This document shows, piece after piece, positions 17,317 through 25,601 of a DNA stretch of 64,000 nucleotides; the stretch's first letter is position 1; every line of letters starts with the position of its first letter. The notes beneath the pieces are model-generated. The model saw nothing but the letters and a program-made list of their open reading frames with translations, had not been told where the DNA came from and did no database searches. Made by a program: the position numbers and the translations under genes. The stretch comes from Microbulbifer hydrolyticus (GTDB lineage Bacteria > Pseudomonadota > Gammaproteobacteria > Pseudomonadales > Cellvibrionaceae): NCBI RefSeq assembly GCF_009931115.1, contig NZ_CP047491.1, positions 744,001 to 808,000 of the forward strand, in the 5' to 3' direction.

Positions 17317-17844
17317 ATGGCGGTACCGGCAGGCACTGGCCGTAGCAAGGCAATATCGCAGGCCCGGACGGGTGCACGAGAGGGCGCAAAGGAGCGTTAT
17401 CGCGTGGACCTGCCCACCTATCATGCCGATTGCGATGCCAATTACCTGCGCCTGTGCAAGTTGATGCCGGAGCTCGCAAGCAATCAGAGCTGGTCCTATC
17501 AGATGCCGGACGGCACCCTGGAAGTGGCTGTGCTGGAGCGCAGCAGGTACACCACCGAGGTGTGCCTGCACGCTTCCCCGCTGAAAAGCGGTGATAGGGG
17601 CAATAAGTGGCTGATGCCGCCACCCATTACCGTACGCCTCTATCATGACGCGCGTATGGCAGAAGTGGTGGCAGTAGATGGCCAGGGGCCAGTAGGGGGC
17701 GATGGGCTGAATTTCAGCTACCCCAACCCGGCGATGCACAACGAAGATGAGCGCCAGCAGGTCAATCGCTACCTGAGCGAATGGCTGGCGCACTGCCTGG
17801 CAAATGGCCGCGCGGAGGTAGACCTCCCGTTTCGCGGAAGTTAA
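17317..17844 (+). CDS. yqiB: DUF1249 protein, YqiB family
   Basis: A 175-residue soluble protein of the DUF1249 family. Core segments are YHADCDANYLRLCKLMP and ITVRLYHDARMAEVVAV, and the C terminus ends KRYLSEWLxHCL-like (VNRYLSEWLAHCLANGR). AGGAG at 17304-17308 is 8 bases from the ATG at 17317, which is therefore preferred over the GTG at 17308. It lies between nudF and cpdA as in E. coli. The biochemical role of the family is unknown; its conserved linkage suggests a link with nucleotide metabolism or cAMP turnover. Confidence 0.85.
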   Translation: MAVPAGTGRSKAISQARTGAREGAKERYRVDLPTYHADCDANYLRLCKLMPELASNQSWSYQMPDGTLEVAVLERSRYTTEVCLHASPLKSGDRGNKWLMPPPITVRLYHDARMAEVVAVDGQGPVGGDGLNFSYPNPAMHNEDERQQVNRYLSEWLAHCLANGRAEVDLPFRGS

Positions 17845-17881
17845 ATCTGACGCCGGCCGGGCATCGTATACGCGGACATGG

Positions 17882-18706
17882 ATGTTTCGGCAAGGTGAGA
17901 AAGTGAATATCGATGCAGTACAACCGGAAAACCGGCTGATCCAGATCACCGACCCCCACATTGGCGGTCGGCCGGATTACCAGTTGCTGGGGTTGGATAC
18001 CGGGCACACCCTCAATGAGGTGTTGGCTGCCGTGTCCACGGATACTGCTGCGGCCGATTTAATGGTCGTCACCGGAGATGTCTCTGCGAATGGTTCCGAG
18101 GCATCCTACCGCCGTTTCCTGCACAAGATGCAGTCGATCACTACGCCCTGGTACTGGCTTCCAGGAAACCACGACAACCGCCACAGAATGGACGAACTCG
18201 CCCCCAGGCGGCGCCCGCAGGTGGTGTCGTTAGGGGCCTGGCGCCTGCTGTTGCTGGACACCAGTGTGCCCGGGCAGATCAGCGGCGGTTTCAGCGGTGA
18301 CGAGATTGCGCATATCCGGGACCTGCTGGCGGAGTACCGCGAACACCCCGTGATGCTGATGATGCACCACCAGCCCGTGCCGGTGGGCAGCCACTGGATC
18401 GATGGCCATATGTTGAAAGCCGGGCGCGAGGCGTTTATCGAGCTGGTAAGCGCTGCGGACAACGTGCGTTCGGTCGTGTGGGGTCATGTGCACCAGCAAT
18501 TCGACAGCCGGCTCGCCCATATTGGGCTGCATGCCACGCCTTCCACTTCCGTACAGTTCACTCCGGGCAGTGGCCCGTTTGCTGTCGATAGCGAAATGCC
18601 CGGCTACCGCTGGTTCGACCTGCGTGATGACGGCAGTTACGATACCGGCGTGGAGCGAGTGGCCATTAAAGAATACCGCGTAGATCTCGCCTCCTCCGGG
18701 TACTGA
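17882..18706 (+). CDS. cpdA: 3',5'-cyclic AMP phosphodiesterase
   Basis: A 274-residue class III cyclic nucleotide phosphodiesterase of the calcineurin-like metallophosphatase fold, lowering cAMP in the cytoplasm. Metal ligands are visible in order: QITDPHIGG (D-x-H), VVTGDVSANG, WLPGNHDNRH, MMHHQPVPVG and VVWGHVHQQ. The ATG at 17882 has no clear ribosome site; a GTG at 17903 preceded by AAGGTGAG would give a start closer to the E. coli protein, so the first seven residues are uncertain. It sits between yqiB and a lipoprotein gene within the conserved nudF-parE block. Confidence 0.92.
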   Translation: MFRQGEKVNIDAVQPENRLIQITDPHIGGRPDYQLLGLDTGHTLNEVLAAVSTDTAAADLMVVTGDVSANGSEASYRRFLHKMQSITTPWYWLPGNHDNRHRMDELAPRRRPQVVSLGAWRLLLLDTSVPGQISGGFSGDEIAHIRDLLAEYREHPVMLMMHHQPVPVGSHWIDGHMLKAGREAFIELVSAADNVRSVVWGHVHQQFDSRLAHIGLHATPSTSVQFTPGSGPFAVDSEMPGYRWFDLRDDGSYDTGVERVAIKEYRVDLASSGY

Positions 18707-18904
18707 TCCCGCGCAATCCATTCATGCCGGGTCAATTGCCTGCTTGCACTCCCCAACCTGCCGTTCATGACTCAATGTCCGGCGGTCTATCATACAATGG
18801 CACCTGAATTCGCGGTTCAGTGGTACCGGGTTCCTGCGGTAACGGACTGGGTAAATGCCACCCTCCCCCGCAATGACACGTGTTCATCAGGAAGTGAGGT
18901 CACC

Positions 18905-19567
18905 ATGCAGACAATCCATCAAGTATTTCTGTCTTTCCTGCTTTTCGTCGCGGTTCTGTCGACGGGCTGTGTGCAACAGCCGGTAGCGACTCCGGAAGAT
19001 GAAGCGGACGGGCTGTTGCCCCGTAGTACCGGTCTGGATCGCGTCAGTGCCGTATACGCCTTTGACTTGAGCGGCGCCAAGGTCTATCTGGAGCCGGTCG
19101 GTGTCGCGTATAGCAAACACTCGCGGAATGTCGGCTCGCCACTGCGCGCAGAGGACTATGAGTTGCGGGACAAAGACATCGCAAAGCTGCAGGACGTGAT
19201 GGGTGAAACATTCAGCGAGCGCTTTCTGTCTCCACGCCGCAGTGCGCTGGTGCCAGACAAGTCGGAAGCAGATTACGTGATGCAGCTCGATCTCAGCCGT
19301 TTTTCACTCGGTGCGCCGCTCGACCCGCAGCCCTGGTTGTGGCGGGTCTATACCGACCAGAGCGCATACGGGGTACTTTCCGGCGAGCTTAAGGACCGTA
19401 ATGGCAACGCTGTAATGCGGTTCAGTGACCGCCGTGATATCGGGGAAAACTTCGGCAACCTTGGCCCCAGTGGGCGCTTTGAACGCTTCACCAGCGTGAC
19501 TTTCTGGCGGGATATGAAAGTGGACCTGCGTCGTGCTTTCGCCAGTCTGGATGAGTCTCTCCGCTAA
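18905..19567 (+). CDS. Putative lipoprotein, DUF3313-like
   Basis: A 220-residue lipoprotein with signal peptide VFLSFLLFVAVLSTGC, lipobox Cys at residue 21. The mature region has SKHSRNVGSPLRAEDYELRD and a repeated beta pattern ending MKVDLRRAFASLDESLR; the plan is like DUF3313 proteins, but I hold this only as possible. The ATG at 18905 starts the signal peptide, with GAGG about 8 bases upstream. The gene is inserted between cpdA and yqiA, which are adjacent in E. coli, with a 198-base upstream gap suggesting its own promoter. Confidence 0.65.
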   Translation: MQTIHQVFLSFLLFVAVLSTGCVQQPVATPEDEADGLLPRSTGLDRVSAVYAFDLSGAKVYLEPVGVAYSKHSRNVGSPLRAEDYELRDKDIAKLQDVMGETFSERFLSPRRSALVPDKSEADYVMQLDLSRFSLGAPLDPQPWLWRVYTDQSAYGVLSGELKDRNGNAVMRFSDRRDIGENFGNLGPSGRFERFTSVTFWRDMKVDLRRAFASLDESLR

Positions 19568-19617
19568 AGTTCTCTCTTTCGGGGGGCGGCCGCCGGTACT
19601 TCTGCCGGCGTCGCCGC

Positions 19618-19623
19618 TATAAT
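19618..19623 (+). promoter_or_regulatory. Consensus -10 box close to the yqiA start
   Basis: TATAAT ends 7 bases before the yqiA ATG. A transcript from it would start at or next to the ATG, and no ribosome-binding sequence is present between them. No good -35 box is seen at the proper spacing. Confidence 0.4.
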
Positions 19624-19630
19624 CCCCGCC

Positions 19631-20290
19631 ATGTCACAAAACGATCTTCTTCAAGACCAGGATAATTCCAGCGCGGAAGGCCAGCCAGGCGGACGCCCCT
19701 TGCTGATCTACCTGCACGGTTTCCTGTCTTCGCCGCAATCTTACAAGTGCCAGGTGCTCAAACAGTGGCTGCGGGAATCTCGCCCGGACATAGTTTTCTA
19801 TGCGCCGCTGATTTCGCCCTACCCGGCAGAAGCCGCAATGGCACTCGGTAACATGCTGAAAGACTTCAAAGCCCATCAGCGCGGTCCCATCGGTCTGGTG
19901 GGAAGCTCCATGGGCGGCTTCTGGAGTACCTGGCTGGCCGAGCAGCACCAGCTGCCCGCTGTAGTGGTAAATCCTGCGGTCGCGCCCTCTCGCTTTATGC
20001 CCAAGTATTTGGGGCAGGACCTCAAGCCCTACAGTGGAGAGATGCATACCTACCGCCTGCAAGCCTCCGATGTGGATAACATGCGGCAGCTGGAAAGCGC
20101 GATACCTGAGGCGTTGACCGGTCGATACTGGCTGCTGGCGCAGCGAGAAGATGAGACACTGGACTGCCGTGAGGCAGAGCAGTTCTACCGCGGTCAGCGG
20201 CAGACCGTCGAAGATGGTGGTGATCACAGTTTCCAGGGATTTGCCCGGTACGCGGGCGCACTGGTAGATTTCCTGTTTCCAAATAACTGA
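19631..20290 (+). CDS. yqiA: YqiA-family alpha/beta-hydrolase (esterase)
   Basis: A 219-residue small esterase. LIYLHGFLSSPQSYK opens the fold, GLVGSSMGGFWSTWLA is the nucleophile elbow with Ser, VVVNPAVAPSRF is diagnostic for the YqiA (UPF0227-like) group, and EDGGDHSFQGF provides the catalytic His. The N terminus carries about 20 extra polar residues compared with E. coli YqiA. The gene stands directly before parE, the conserved arrangement. The physiological substrate is unknown. Confidence 0.9.
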   Translation: MSQNDLLQDQDNSSAEGQPGGRPLLIYLHGFLSSPQSYKCQVLKQWLRESRPDIVFYAPLISPYPAEAAMALGNMLKDFKAHQRGPIGLVGSSMGGFWSTWLAEQHQLPAVVVNPAVAPSRFMPKYLGQDLKPYSGEMHTYRLQASDVDNMRQLESAIPEALTGRYWLLAQREDETLDCREAEQFYRGQRQTVEDGGDHSFQGFARYAGALVDFLFPNN

Positions 20291-20345
20291 CTAAACCCAT
20301 AATAACCCCCAAGCAGTAGGCGCCGGCCACGGCGAACAGAACTCT

Positions 20346-22232
20346 ATGGCCAATTACTCCGCAGAAGATATCGAGGTATTGACGGGGCTGGACCCGGTGA
20401 AAAAACGTCCGGGCATGTACACCGAGACAACCCGTCCCAACCACCTGGCGCAGGAAGTCATCGACAATAGTGTCGACGAAGCGCTCGCCGGTCACGCCAA
20501 GAAAATTGAAGTGGTTTTGCACAAAGACCACTCTATTTCCGTCAGCGACGACGGCCGCGGCATGCCGGTGGATATTCACCCGGAACAGGGGCGTCCGGGG
20601 GTTGAAGTGATTCTTTCCACCCTGCACGCCGGGGGCAAATTCTCCAAGGACAACTACCAGTTTTCTGGTGGTCTGCACGGGGTGGGGGTGTCGGTGGTGA
20701 ACGCCCTGTCCAAGGTGCTGGAAGTCACTATCCAGCGCGAGGGCAAAGTGCACCGCATTGGCTTCCAGAACGGTGACAAGGCCTCAGACCTCGAAGTGGT
20801 CGGTGAGTGTGGCAAACGCACCACCGGGACCAGTGTGCGCTTTCTCCCGGACCCGAAGTACTTCGACTCCTACAAGTTTTCCGTACCGCGCCTGCGCCAC
20901 CTGTTGCGGGCGAAAGCGGTACTCTGCCCCGGCCTGAATGTCACGTTTATCAATGAGCAGGATGGCGAATCCGACCAGTGGTACTACGAGGACGGTCTCA
21001 AGGACTACCTCGCGGCAGCAAACCAGGGATGGGAAGTGCTGCCGGCGGAGCCCTTTATCGGTAACTTCTCGGCGCAGACCGAGGCGGCCGACTGGGCGGT
21101 GCAGTGGTTGCCGGAGGGCGGTGAGGTTACCGTCGAGTCCTACGTGAACTTGATTCCTACCGCCCAGGGCGGCACCCACGTGAACGGCTTGCGCGCCGGC
21201 CTGCTCGATGCCATGCGCGAGTACTGTGAAATCCGCAACCTGCTGCCGCGCGGGGTCAAACTCGGGCCGGAAGATATCTGGAGCCAGTGCTCCTATGTGC
21301 TTTCCGCCAAGCTTGCGGACCCGCAGTTTTCCGGGCAGACCAAGGAGCGCCTGAGCTCCCGCGAAGCCACCGCATTTATTTCCGGCGTGGCCAAGGACGC
21401 GTTTGGTTTGTGGTTGAACCAGCATACCGAAGACGGCGACAAGCTCGCCGAGCTGTGCATCGGCAATGCGCAAAAACGTCTGCGTTCCGCCAAGAAAGTC
21501 GCGCGCAAAAAAGTTACCCAGGGCCCGGCGCTGCCCGGCAAGCTCGCCGATTGCTCCAGTGGTGACGCCACCCGCTCGGAACTGTTCCTGGTGGAAGGGG
21601 ACTCTGCCGGCGGTTCTGCCAAGCAGGCGCGCGACCGCGAGTTTCAGGCGATCATGCCCCTGCGCGGCAAGATCCTGAATACCTGGGAAGTGGATTCCAG
21701 CGAGATCCTGGCCAGCCAGGAAGTCCACGATATCGCCGTTGCCCTCGGTGTCGACCCCGGCAGCGACAACCTGGAGGGGCTGCGCTACAGCAAGATCTGT
21801 ATTCTCGCGGATGCGGACTCCGATGGCTTGCACATTGCCACGCTCCTGTGCGCATTGTTCCTGCGCCATTTCCGTCCGCTGGTAACCAGTGGCCACGTTT
21901 ACGTCGCCATGCCGCCACTTTTCCGTATCGATATCGGTAAAGATGTTTACTATGCGCTGGACGATGCCGAACGCCAGGGGATTCTCGACCGCATTGCGGC
22001 AGAGAAAAAGAAAGGCAAAATCCAGGTTACCCGCTTCAAGGGCCTCGGTGAAATGAACCCGCTGCAGCTGCGCGAAACCACCATGGATCCGAATACCCGC
22101 CGGTTGGTTCAGCTGTTTATCGAAGACGGGGATAACAGCAACCAGCTGCTGGATATGCTGCTCGCGAAAAAACGGGCCGGCGACCGCAAGCAGTGGTTGG
22201 AGAGCAAGGGCAACCTTGCCGAAGTGAGTTGA
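20346..22232 (+). CDS. parE: DNA topoisomerase IV subunit B
   Basis: The 628-residue ATPase subunit of topoisomerase IV, which separates linked daughter chromosomes together with ParC (not in this window). The GHKL ATP site shows VIDNSVDEALAGHA, VSDDGRGMPVD and SGGLHGVGVSVVNALSKV. The TOPRIM domain shows LVEGDSAGGSAKQARDREFQ and LADADSDGLHIATLL, with PLRGKILNTWEV between. Length matches E. coli ParE (630) and the sequence has no GyrB-type insertion, so it is ParE and not GyrB. A strong terminator follows 6 bases after the stop. Confidence 0.97.
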   Translation: MANYSAEDIEVLTGLDPVKKRPGMYTETTRPNHLAQEVIDNSVDEALAGHAKKIEVVLHKDHSISVSDDGRGMPVDIHPEQGRPGVEVILSTLHAGGKFSKDNYQFSGGLHGVGVSVVNALSKVLEVTIQREGKVHRIGFQNGDKASDLEVVGECGKRTTGTSVRFLPDPKYFDSYKFSVPRLRHLLRAKAVLCPGLNVTFINEQDGESDQWYYEDGLKDYLAAANQGWEVLPAEPFIGNFSAQTEAADWAVQWLPEGGEVTVESYVNLIPTAQGGTHVNGLRAGLLDAMREYCEIRNLLPRGVKLGPEDIWSQCSYVLSAKLADPQFSGQTKERLSSREATAFISGVAKDAFGLWLNQHTEDGDKLAELCIGNAQKRLRSAKKVARKKVTQGPALPGKLADCSSGDATRSELFLVEGDSAGGSAKQARDREFQAIMPLRGKILNTWEVDSSEILASQEVHDIAVALGVDPGSDNLEGLRYSKICILADADSDGLHIATLLCALFLRHFRPLVTSGHVYVAMPPLFRIDIGKDVYYALDDAERQGILDRIAAEKKKGKIQVTRFKGLGEMNPLQLRETTMDPNTRRLVQLFIEDGDNSNQLLDMLLAKKRAGDRKQWLESKGNLAEVS

Positions 22233-22238
22233 ACAGAA

Positions 22239-22263
22239 AGCCCCGAATTCCGGGGCTTTTTTT
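22239..22263 (+). terminator. Rho-independent terminator after parE
   Basis: A 7-bp stem (AGCCCCG/CGGGGCT, 22239-22257) followed by a run of T. Confidence 0.93.
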
Positions 22264-22330
22264 ATGAATTTAGCCGGTGAAACCGGTGTGTCCGCTAGTG
22301 GGCTGGCTCTGTCCTGGATCGGATTCGACC

Positions 22331-23386
22331 TTACTCCAGTTGCTCCCGGATAAACCGGATCATATCGTCCAGCGTATCTGGAGCGTCCGCGGCAAAACAG
22401 TTGCCGAGGTACTCGTTACACCCTGTATCCAGAAAGGCATGATTCTTCCCCGTGTACTCCTTGTATTCCACCCTCTGCCCTGCTGATTTCAACTTCTCTG
22501 CAAAAGCTCGCACTGCTTCAGGCGGCGTTGTGGTGTCGCGGCTACCCACGTGAACGAACATCGGTGGCAGGGTGCGCTGACGGGTATCGGGAATCAGATG
22601 GATGGGGGAGGCTGCCCGGTATAGCTCCGGGTGTGTATCGACACTGAAGTCGCGACCAAAGATGCCGCGCGGTTCGGCGCCGGCCATTTGCCAGAAAAAG
22701 TTATCGGCAGACTCGAATCCATTTTGCGTTCTATCGTCCATGTCAAAAGCGCCGTAGCTGAATACCGCGGCCTGCACTTCCATTTCCCCATTTTCAGCGA
22801 TCTGTTCCGGTGTTTTCCCCGCTGGAATATACGTCGGCCGGAATGCCAGATTGTCCGATGTGAACGGCTTGCTGCTGAGGTTGTTGGCGGCCAGTACGAC
22901 CATGGCACTCAGGTGGCCGCCGGCGCTGTCGCCGGTAACGGCGATGCGTTCAGGGTCGCCCTTGTATTGTGAAATATGCTCTTTCACCCACAGGATACCG
23001 CCGAGGGCATCTTCGACGATGTCGTCGAGGGTGGTGGTGTTGTGGTTATCGCCGAGCAGGCGATAGTTCATGTTTGCCACCACAAATCCGCCATGCTCGG
23101 CCAGGTAGCGGGCGGTGGATTCCATGATGCTGTTGTCGTTGATCAGCCAGCCGCCACCGTGGTAAATCAGGACGACCGGGTAGTGTTTGTCCCCGGTGTC
23201 CGGCACGAATATGTCTGCGGTGAGCGTTTTATTGCCGGCCTGTACCCAGGGAACATCTCGGTACTCGATCAGTTGACGGTGTTTTTCGGCAGATGTAGAG
23301 GCTTGCGTTGCCACGGTCGCGGTGAGTCCGGCGAGCAGCAGGAAACCGGCAATTAGAACGGAGTGGAAAGGCGTTGTCCTGAACAT
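22331..23386 (-). CDS. Secreted alpha/beta-hydrolase (HSL/carboxylesterase type)
   Basis: A 351-residue exported hydrolase. The signal peptide is FHSVLIAGFLLLAGLTATVATQA. VVLIYHGGGWL forms the HGGG oxyanion hole, AVTGDSAGGHLSAMVV the nucleophile elbow (GDSAG), and EYTGKNHAFLDTG the catalytic His, all typical of the hormone-sensitive lipase/carboxylesterase group. The start is set by GAGG 6 bases before the ATG at 23386; the GTG at 23398 has no such site. Four Cys near the C terminus (TGCNEYLGNCF) may form a disulfide in the periplasm. It stands alone and the substrate is unknown. Confidence 0.85.
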   Translation of the reverse strand: MFRTTPFHSVLIAGFLLLAGLTATVATQASTSAEKHRQLIEYRDVPWVQAGNKTLTADIFVPDTGDKHYPVVLIYHGGGWLINDNSIMESTARYLAEHGGFVVANMNYRLLGDNHNTTTLDDIVEDALGGILWVKEHISQYKGDPERIAVTGDSAGGHLSAMVVLAANNLSSKPFTSDNLAFRPTYIPAGKTPEQIAENGEMEVQAAVFSYGAFDMDDRTQNGFESADNFFWQMAGAEPRGIFGRDFSVDTHPELYRAASPIHLIPDTRQRTLPPMFVHVGSRDTTTPPEAVRAFAEKLKSAGQRVEYKEYTGKNHAFLDTGCNEYLGNCFAADAPDTLDDMIRFIREQLE

Positions 23387-23461
23387 GAGTGGCCTCACTT
23401 TTTATGATGGGGCCACTCTACTGGGCGGGGTGGGGAAATACCAGATTCTGTCCGCTTGGTG

Positions 23462-24376
23462 TTATCCCACTTCGGCAGGGTGGGACGCGCGCTCTTCGGT
23501 TGCTGTGCGCGCATGTGCTTTCGCCAGGCGCCGCCCGTAGGCCGCGAGCAGGAAGCCCAAGGGGAACATGATGACACCGTAGATCGCAGATGGCACGGAC
23601 ATGTCGCTGGAGTGCAGCAGAGTAAGGGTAACCATCAGACCGAGGGTGCCATTCTTGATGCCCAGTTCCGTGGCCACCGCGAGGCGCTCGCGGTTACCAA
23701 GCCCGGCCGCACGCGTGCTCAGCAGGCCGATCGCAATACCCAAAACGTTGAGGGCGATGGTGGCGGGCCCGGCCTGAAACAGCAGGTCGACAAAACGGTC
23801 ACGCATGCCGTAGACGATACCAACAATGAGAGCGGCAAGAACTACCCCGCCGAAGATGCTCACCACCCCTTCGGCCCGTGCCGCCAGGGCGGGGCGCTGC
23901 GCTTTGATTCCCATACCAATGGACACCGGCAAGAGTACGATGGCGGACAGCATCAGAACGGTTTTGCCCAATGGCAGCGCGATCTGCTGTTGGGTGCCAA
24001 AGTAGAAGTTAAGTGCGAGGTTGGCGAACAGAGGCAGGCTCATGATGGTGATCAGGCTCGCAGAAACCGTCAGAACAATGGACAGGGCGACATTGCCCTT
24101 GGCCAGCAGGGTAAACAGATTGGATGTGGTGCCGCCGGGGCAGGCGGCAATAATCACCAGGCCCACGGCCATAGCGGGCGGTAGCTGCAGGGCCCATGCC
24201 AGGGCGAAGGCTGCGAGTGGCATGATGAGTATCTGGGCGATAGTGCCGAGGATCAGCCCGCGGGGCTTTACCGTGACCTGATGAAAGTCGCGCGCGGTGA
24301 GTGTCATACCAATCCCGACCATGATGATGAACAGGGAAAGGGGGAGGCCGATTGAGATGAGTGGGCCGGATTCCAT
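23462..24376 (-). CDS. Bile acid:sodium symporter family transporter
   Basis: A 304-residue membrane protein with nine to ten helices of the BASS superfamily. VIIAACPGGTTSNLFTLLA is the family signature in the first half, and AVATELGIKNGTLGL the equivalent in the second. Members move organic anions with sodium, but in bacteria the substrate (for example pantoate or a keto acid) is rarely known. GGAGG lies 5 bases from the ATG at 24376. The upstream and downstream neighbours are single genes, so context gives no substrate hint. Confidence 0.88.
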   Translation of the reverse strand: MESGPLISIGLPLSLFIIMVGIGMTLTARDFHQVTVKPRGLILGTIAQILIMPLAAFALAWALQLPPAMAVGLVIIAACPGGTTSNLFTLLAKGNVALSIVLTVSASLITIMSLPLFANLALNFYFGTQQQIALPLGKTVLMLSAIVLLPVSIGMGIKAQRPALAARAEGVVSIFGGVVLAALIVGIVYGMRDRFVDLLFQAGPATIALNVLGIAIGLLSTRAAGLGNRERLAVATELGIKNGTLGLMVTLTLLHSSDMSVPSAIYGVIMFPLGFLLAAYGRRLAKAHARTATEERASHPAEVG

Positions 24377-24509
24377 GGGAACCTCCGAATTTATTATTAG
24401 AACCTATTTTATATAGCCCAAACTGGCGTAGCTTCAATCTGTTGGCAAGCTTTTCGAGGGTCAGTTTTGCAGGAGGTTGAACTTTGACGGGTTGCGCTTC
24501 AGCGGGATA

Positions 24510-24537
24510 CAGAAACGGCGGGCTGGGTGCCCGCCGT
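24510..24537 (-). terminator. Probable terminator of the GNAT gene
   Basis: A perfect 9-bp stem (24515-24523 with 24529-24537, 5-base loop) lies 27 bases after the stop; on the minus strand only a short T-rich stretch follows. Confidence 0.55.
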
Positions 24538-24564
24538 CAGTCCTCTGTCAGATCTAGCTTCACA

Positions 24565-25149
24565 TCAGTGAAGGCTGAGCGAGTAACGCAGGGTCGTGTA
24601 GTCGCGCGGATCCGCTTTGCACGCGAACCCCAGTTCACGCGCTACGTGGTCGATCGCGTTATTGCCGGCGGACTCGATGGAATAGATCTCATCCAGACCA
24701 TCCGCTTTGGCTGCATCCACCAGCTCCCGCAACAGCATCTTGCCGAGGCCGAGTTTTTGCCAGCTGTCGGCAACCACAACGGCACATTCGCAGGAGTGCC
24801 CGTCAGGATCGCAGGCGAAGTTGGCGACCCCCACCGCGTGCTCGACGCCTCGATCATCCCGGTGCAGGGCAATAAAGGCCTCGTGCTGTGCGTCATTGTC
24901 GGTGAGGATGCGTATCAACTGCTGGCTGACTCGCCCGATACCACCGAGAAAGCGCATGCGGCTGGAGTCTGCGGACAGGCTCTCAATCATTTCCCGTTCC
25001 AGGTCACCGTCGGAGGCCCTTACCGGGCGGATGCTGACTTCGCGGCCGTCGCTCAGGGTGTGGCGAACTTCGCCACCATCGAGACTTGAGCCCGTAAACT
25101 CCTGTCGCGACGGCCCTATCGTTGTGGAAGTGCGTGTCGTGTCAGACAT
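24565..25149 (-). CDS. GNAT-family N-acetyltransferase
   Basis: A 194-residue acetyltransferase. REVSIRPVRASDGDLEREM opens the GNAT fold and CAVVVADSWQKLGLGKMLL holds the acetyl-CoA pyrophosphate loop (QxxGxG). The C-terminal part NAIDHVARELGFACK completes the fold. About 35 polar residues precede the domain. GGAGG is 7 bases from the ATG at 25149. The domain resembles the acetyltransferase part of Pat-type protein acetylases, but the ligase-like domains are absent, so the acceptor is unknown. Confidence 0.85.
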   Translation of the reverse strand: MSDTTRTSTTIGPSRQEFTGSSLDGGEVRHTLSDGREVSIRPVRASDGDLEREMIESLSADSSRMRFLGGIGRVSQQLIRILTDNDAQHEAFIALHRDDRGVEHAVGVANFACDPDGHSCECAVVVADSWQKLGLGKMLLRELVDAAKADGLDEIYSIESAGNNAIDHVARELGFACKADPRDYTTLRYSLSLH

Positions 25150-25295
25150 GATTTACCCTCCCCGTTTTTACCGTGGAGAAATAGTACGGTCCCGCGTTTT
25201 CCGTCAAAAGGTTCCACAGGGCTGCGTGCGAGAAACCTCGGGAAAAATGCTCCCGGCACAACTTTGCAAATAAAACTGGGCAGTCTGCCGCGCTG

Positions 25296-25304
25296 TGTTA
25301 TAGT
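25296..25304 (+). promoter_or_regulatory. Extended -10 promoter element upstream of rhlE
   Basis: TG-n-TATAGT fits an extended -10 box (5 of 6 to TATAAT). No -35 box is seen at 17 bases. If used, it gives the helicase mRNA a leader of roughly 290 bases. Confidence 0.4.
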
Positions 25305-25311
25305 GCCGCGG

Positions 25312-25601
25312 CTGGCATGATTGCCAGTTGCGTCATCTGTAGGCCGGATTGGTTTTCGGCTCATTTCTAGAACACTGTACTAACCAGTGTGTCTGAACCC
25401 TTTCTACTGAATGCCGCACCCGGTCAGGTTGGAATATCTGGCCATCGCCTCTGGCGGCAACCTATCTCCCTCCGTGGAACATCGGCCCCACAATGGCGCC
25501 GGCGGACTGAGTATTCCAATTTCTGCCCAGAGTAAAAACACTCGGGTGTAACAGCGGGCTGGTGTGATCGTTCCCCCGGCCGCTCTCAAGAAAGAATTTC
25601 T
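25312..25601 (+). other. Long untranslated leader of rhlE
   Basis: About 290 bases with no gene. A perfect hairpin ACACTG/CAGTGT (25372-25390) and several weaker GC stems are present. Long structured leaders are common on cold-inducible RNA helicase genes; that reading is an inference here. Confidence 0.4.

Noticed and set aside
20784-21896. Open frame of 370 codons antisense to parE
   Set aside because: Antisense to a certain gene; composition has no domain pattern.
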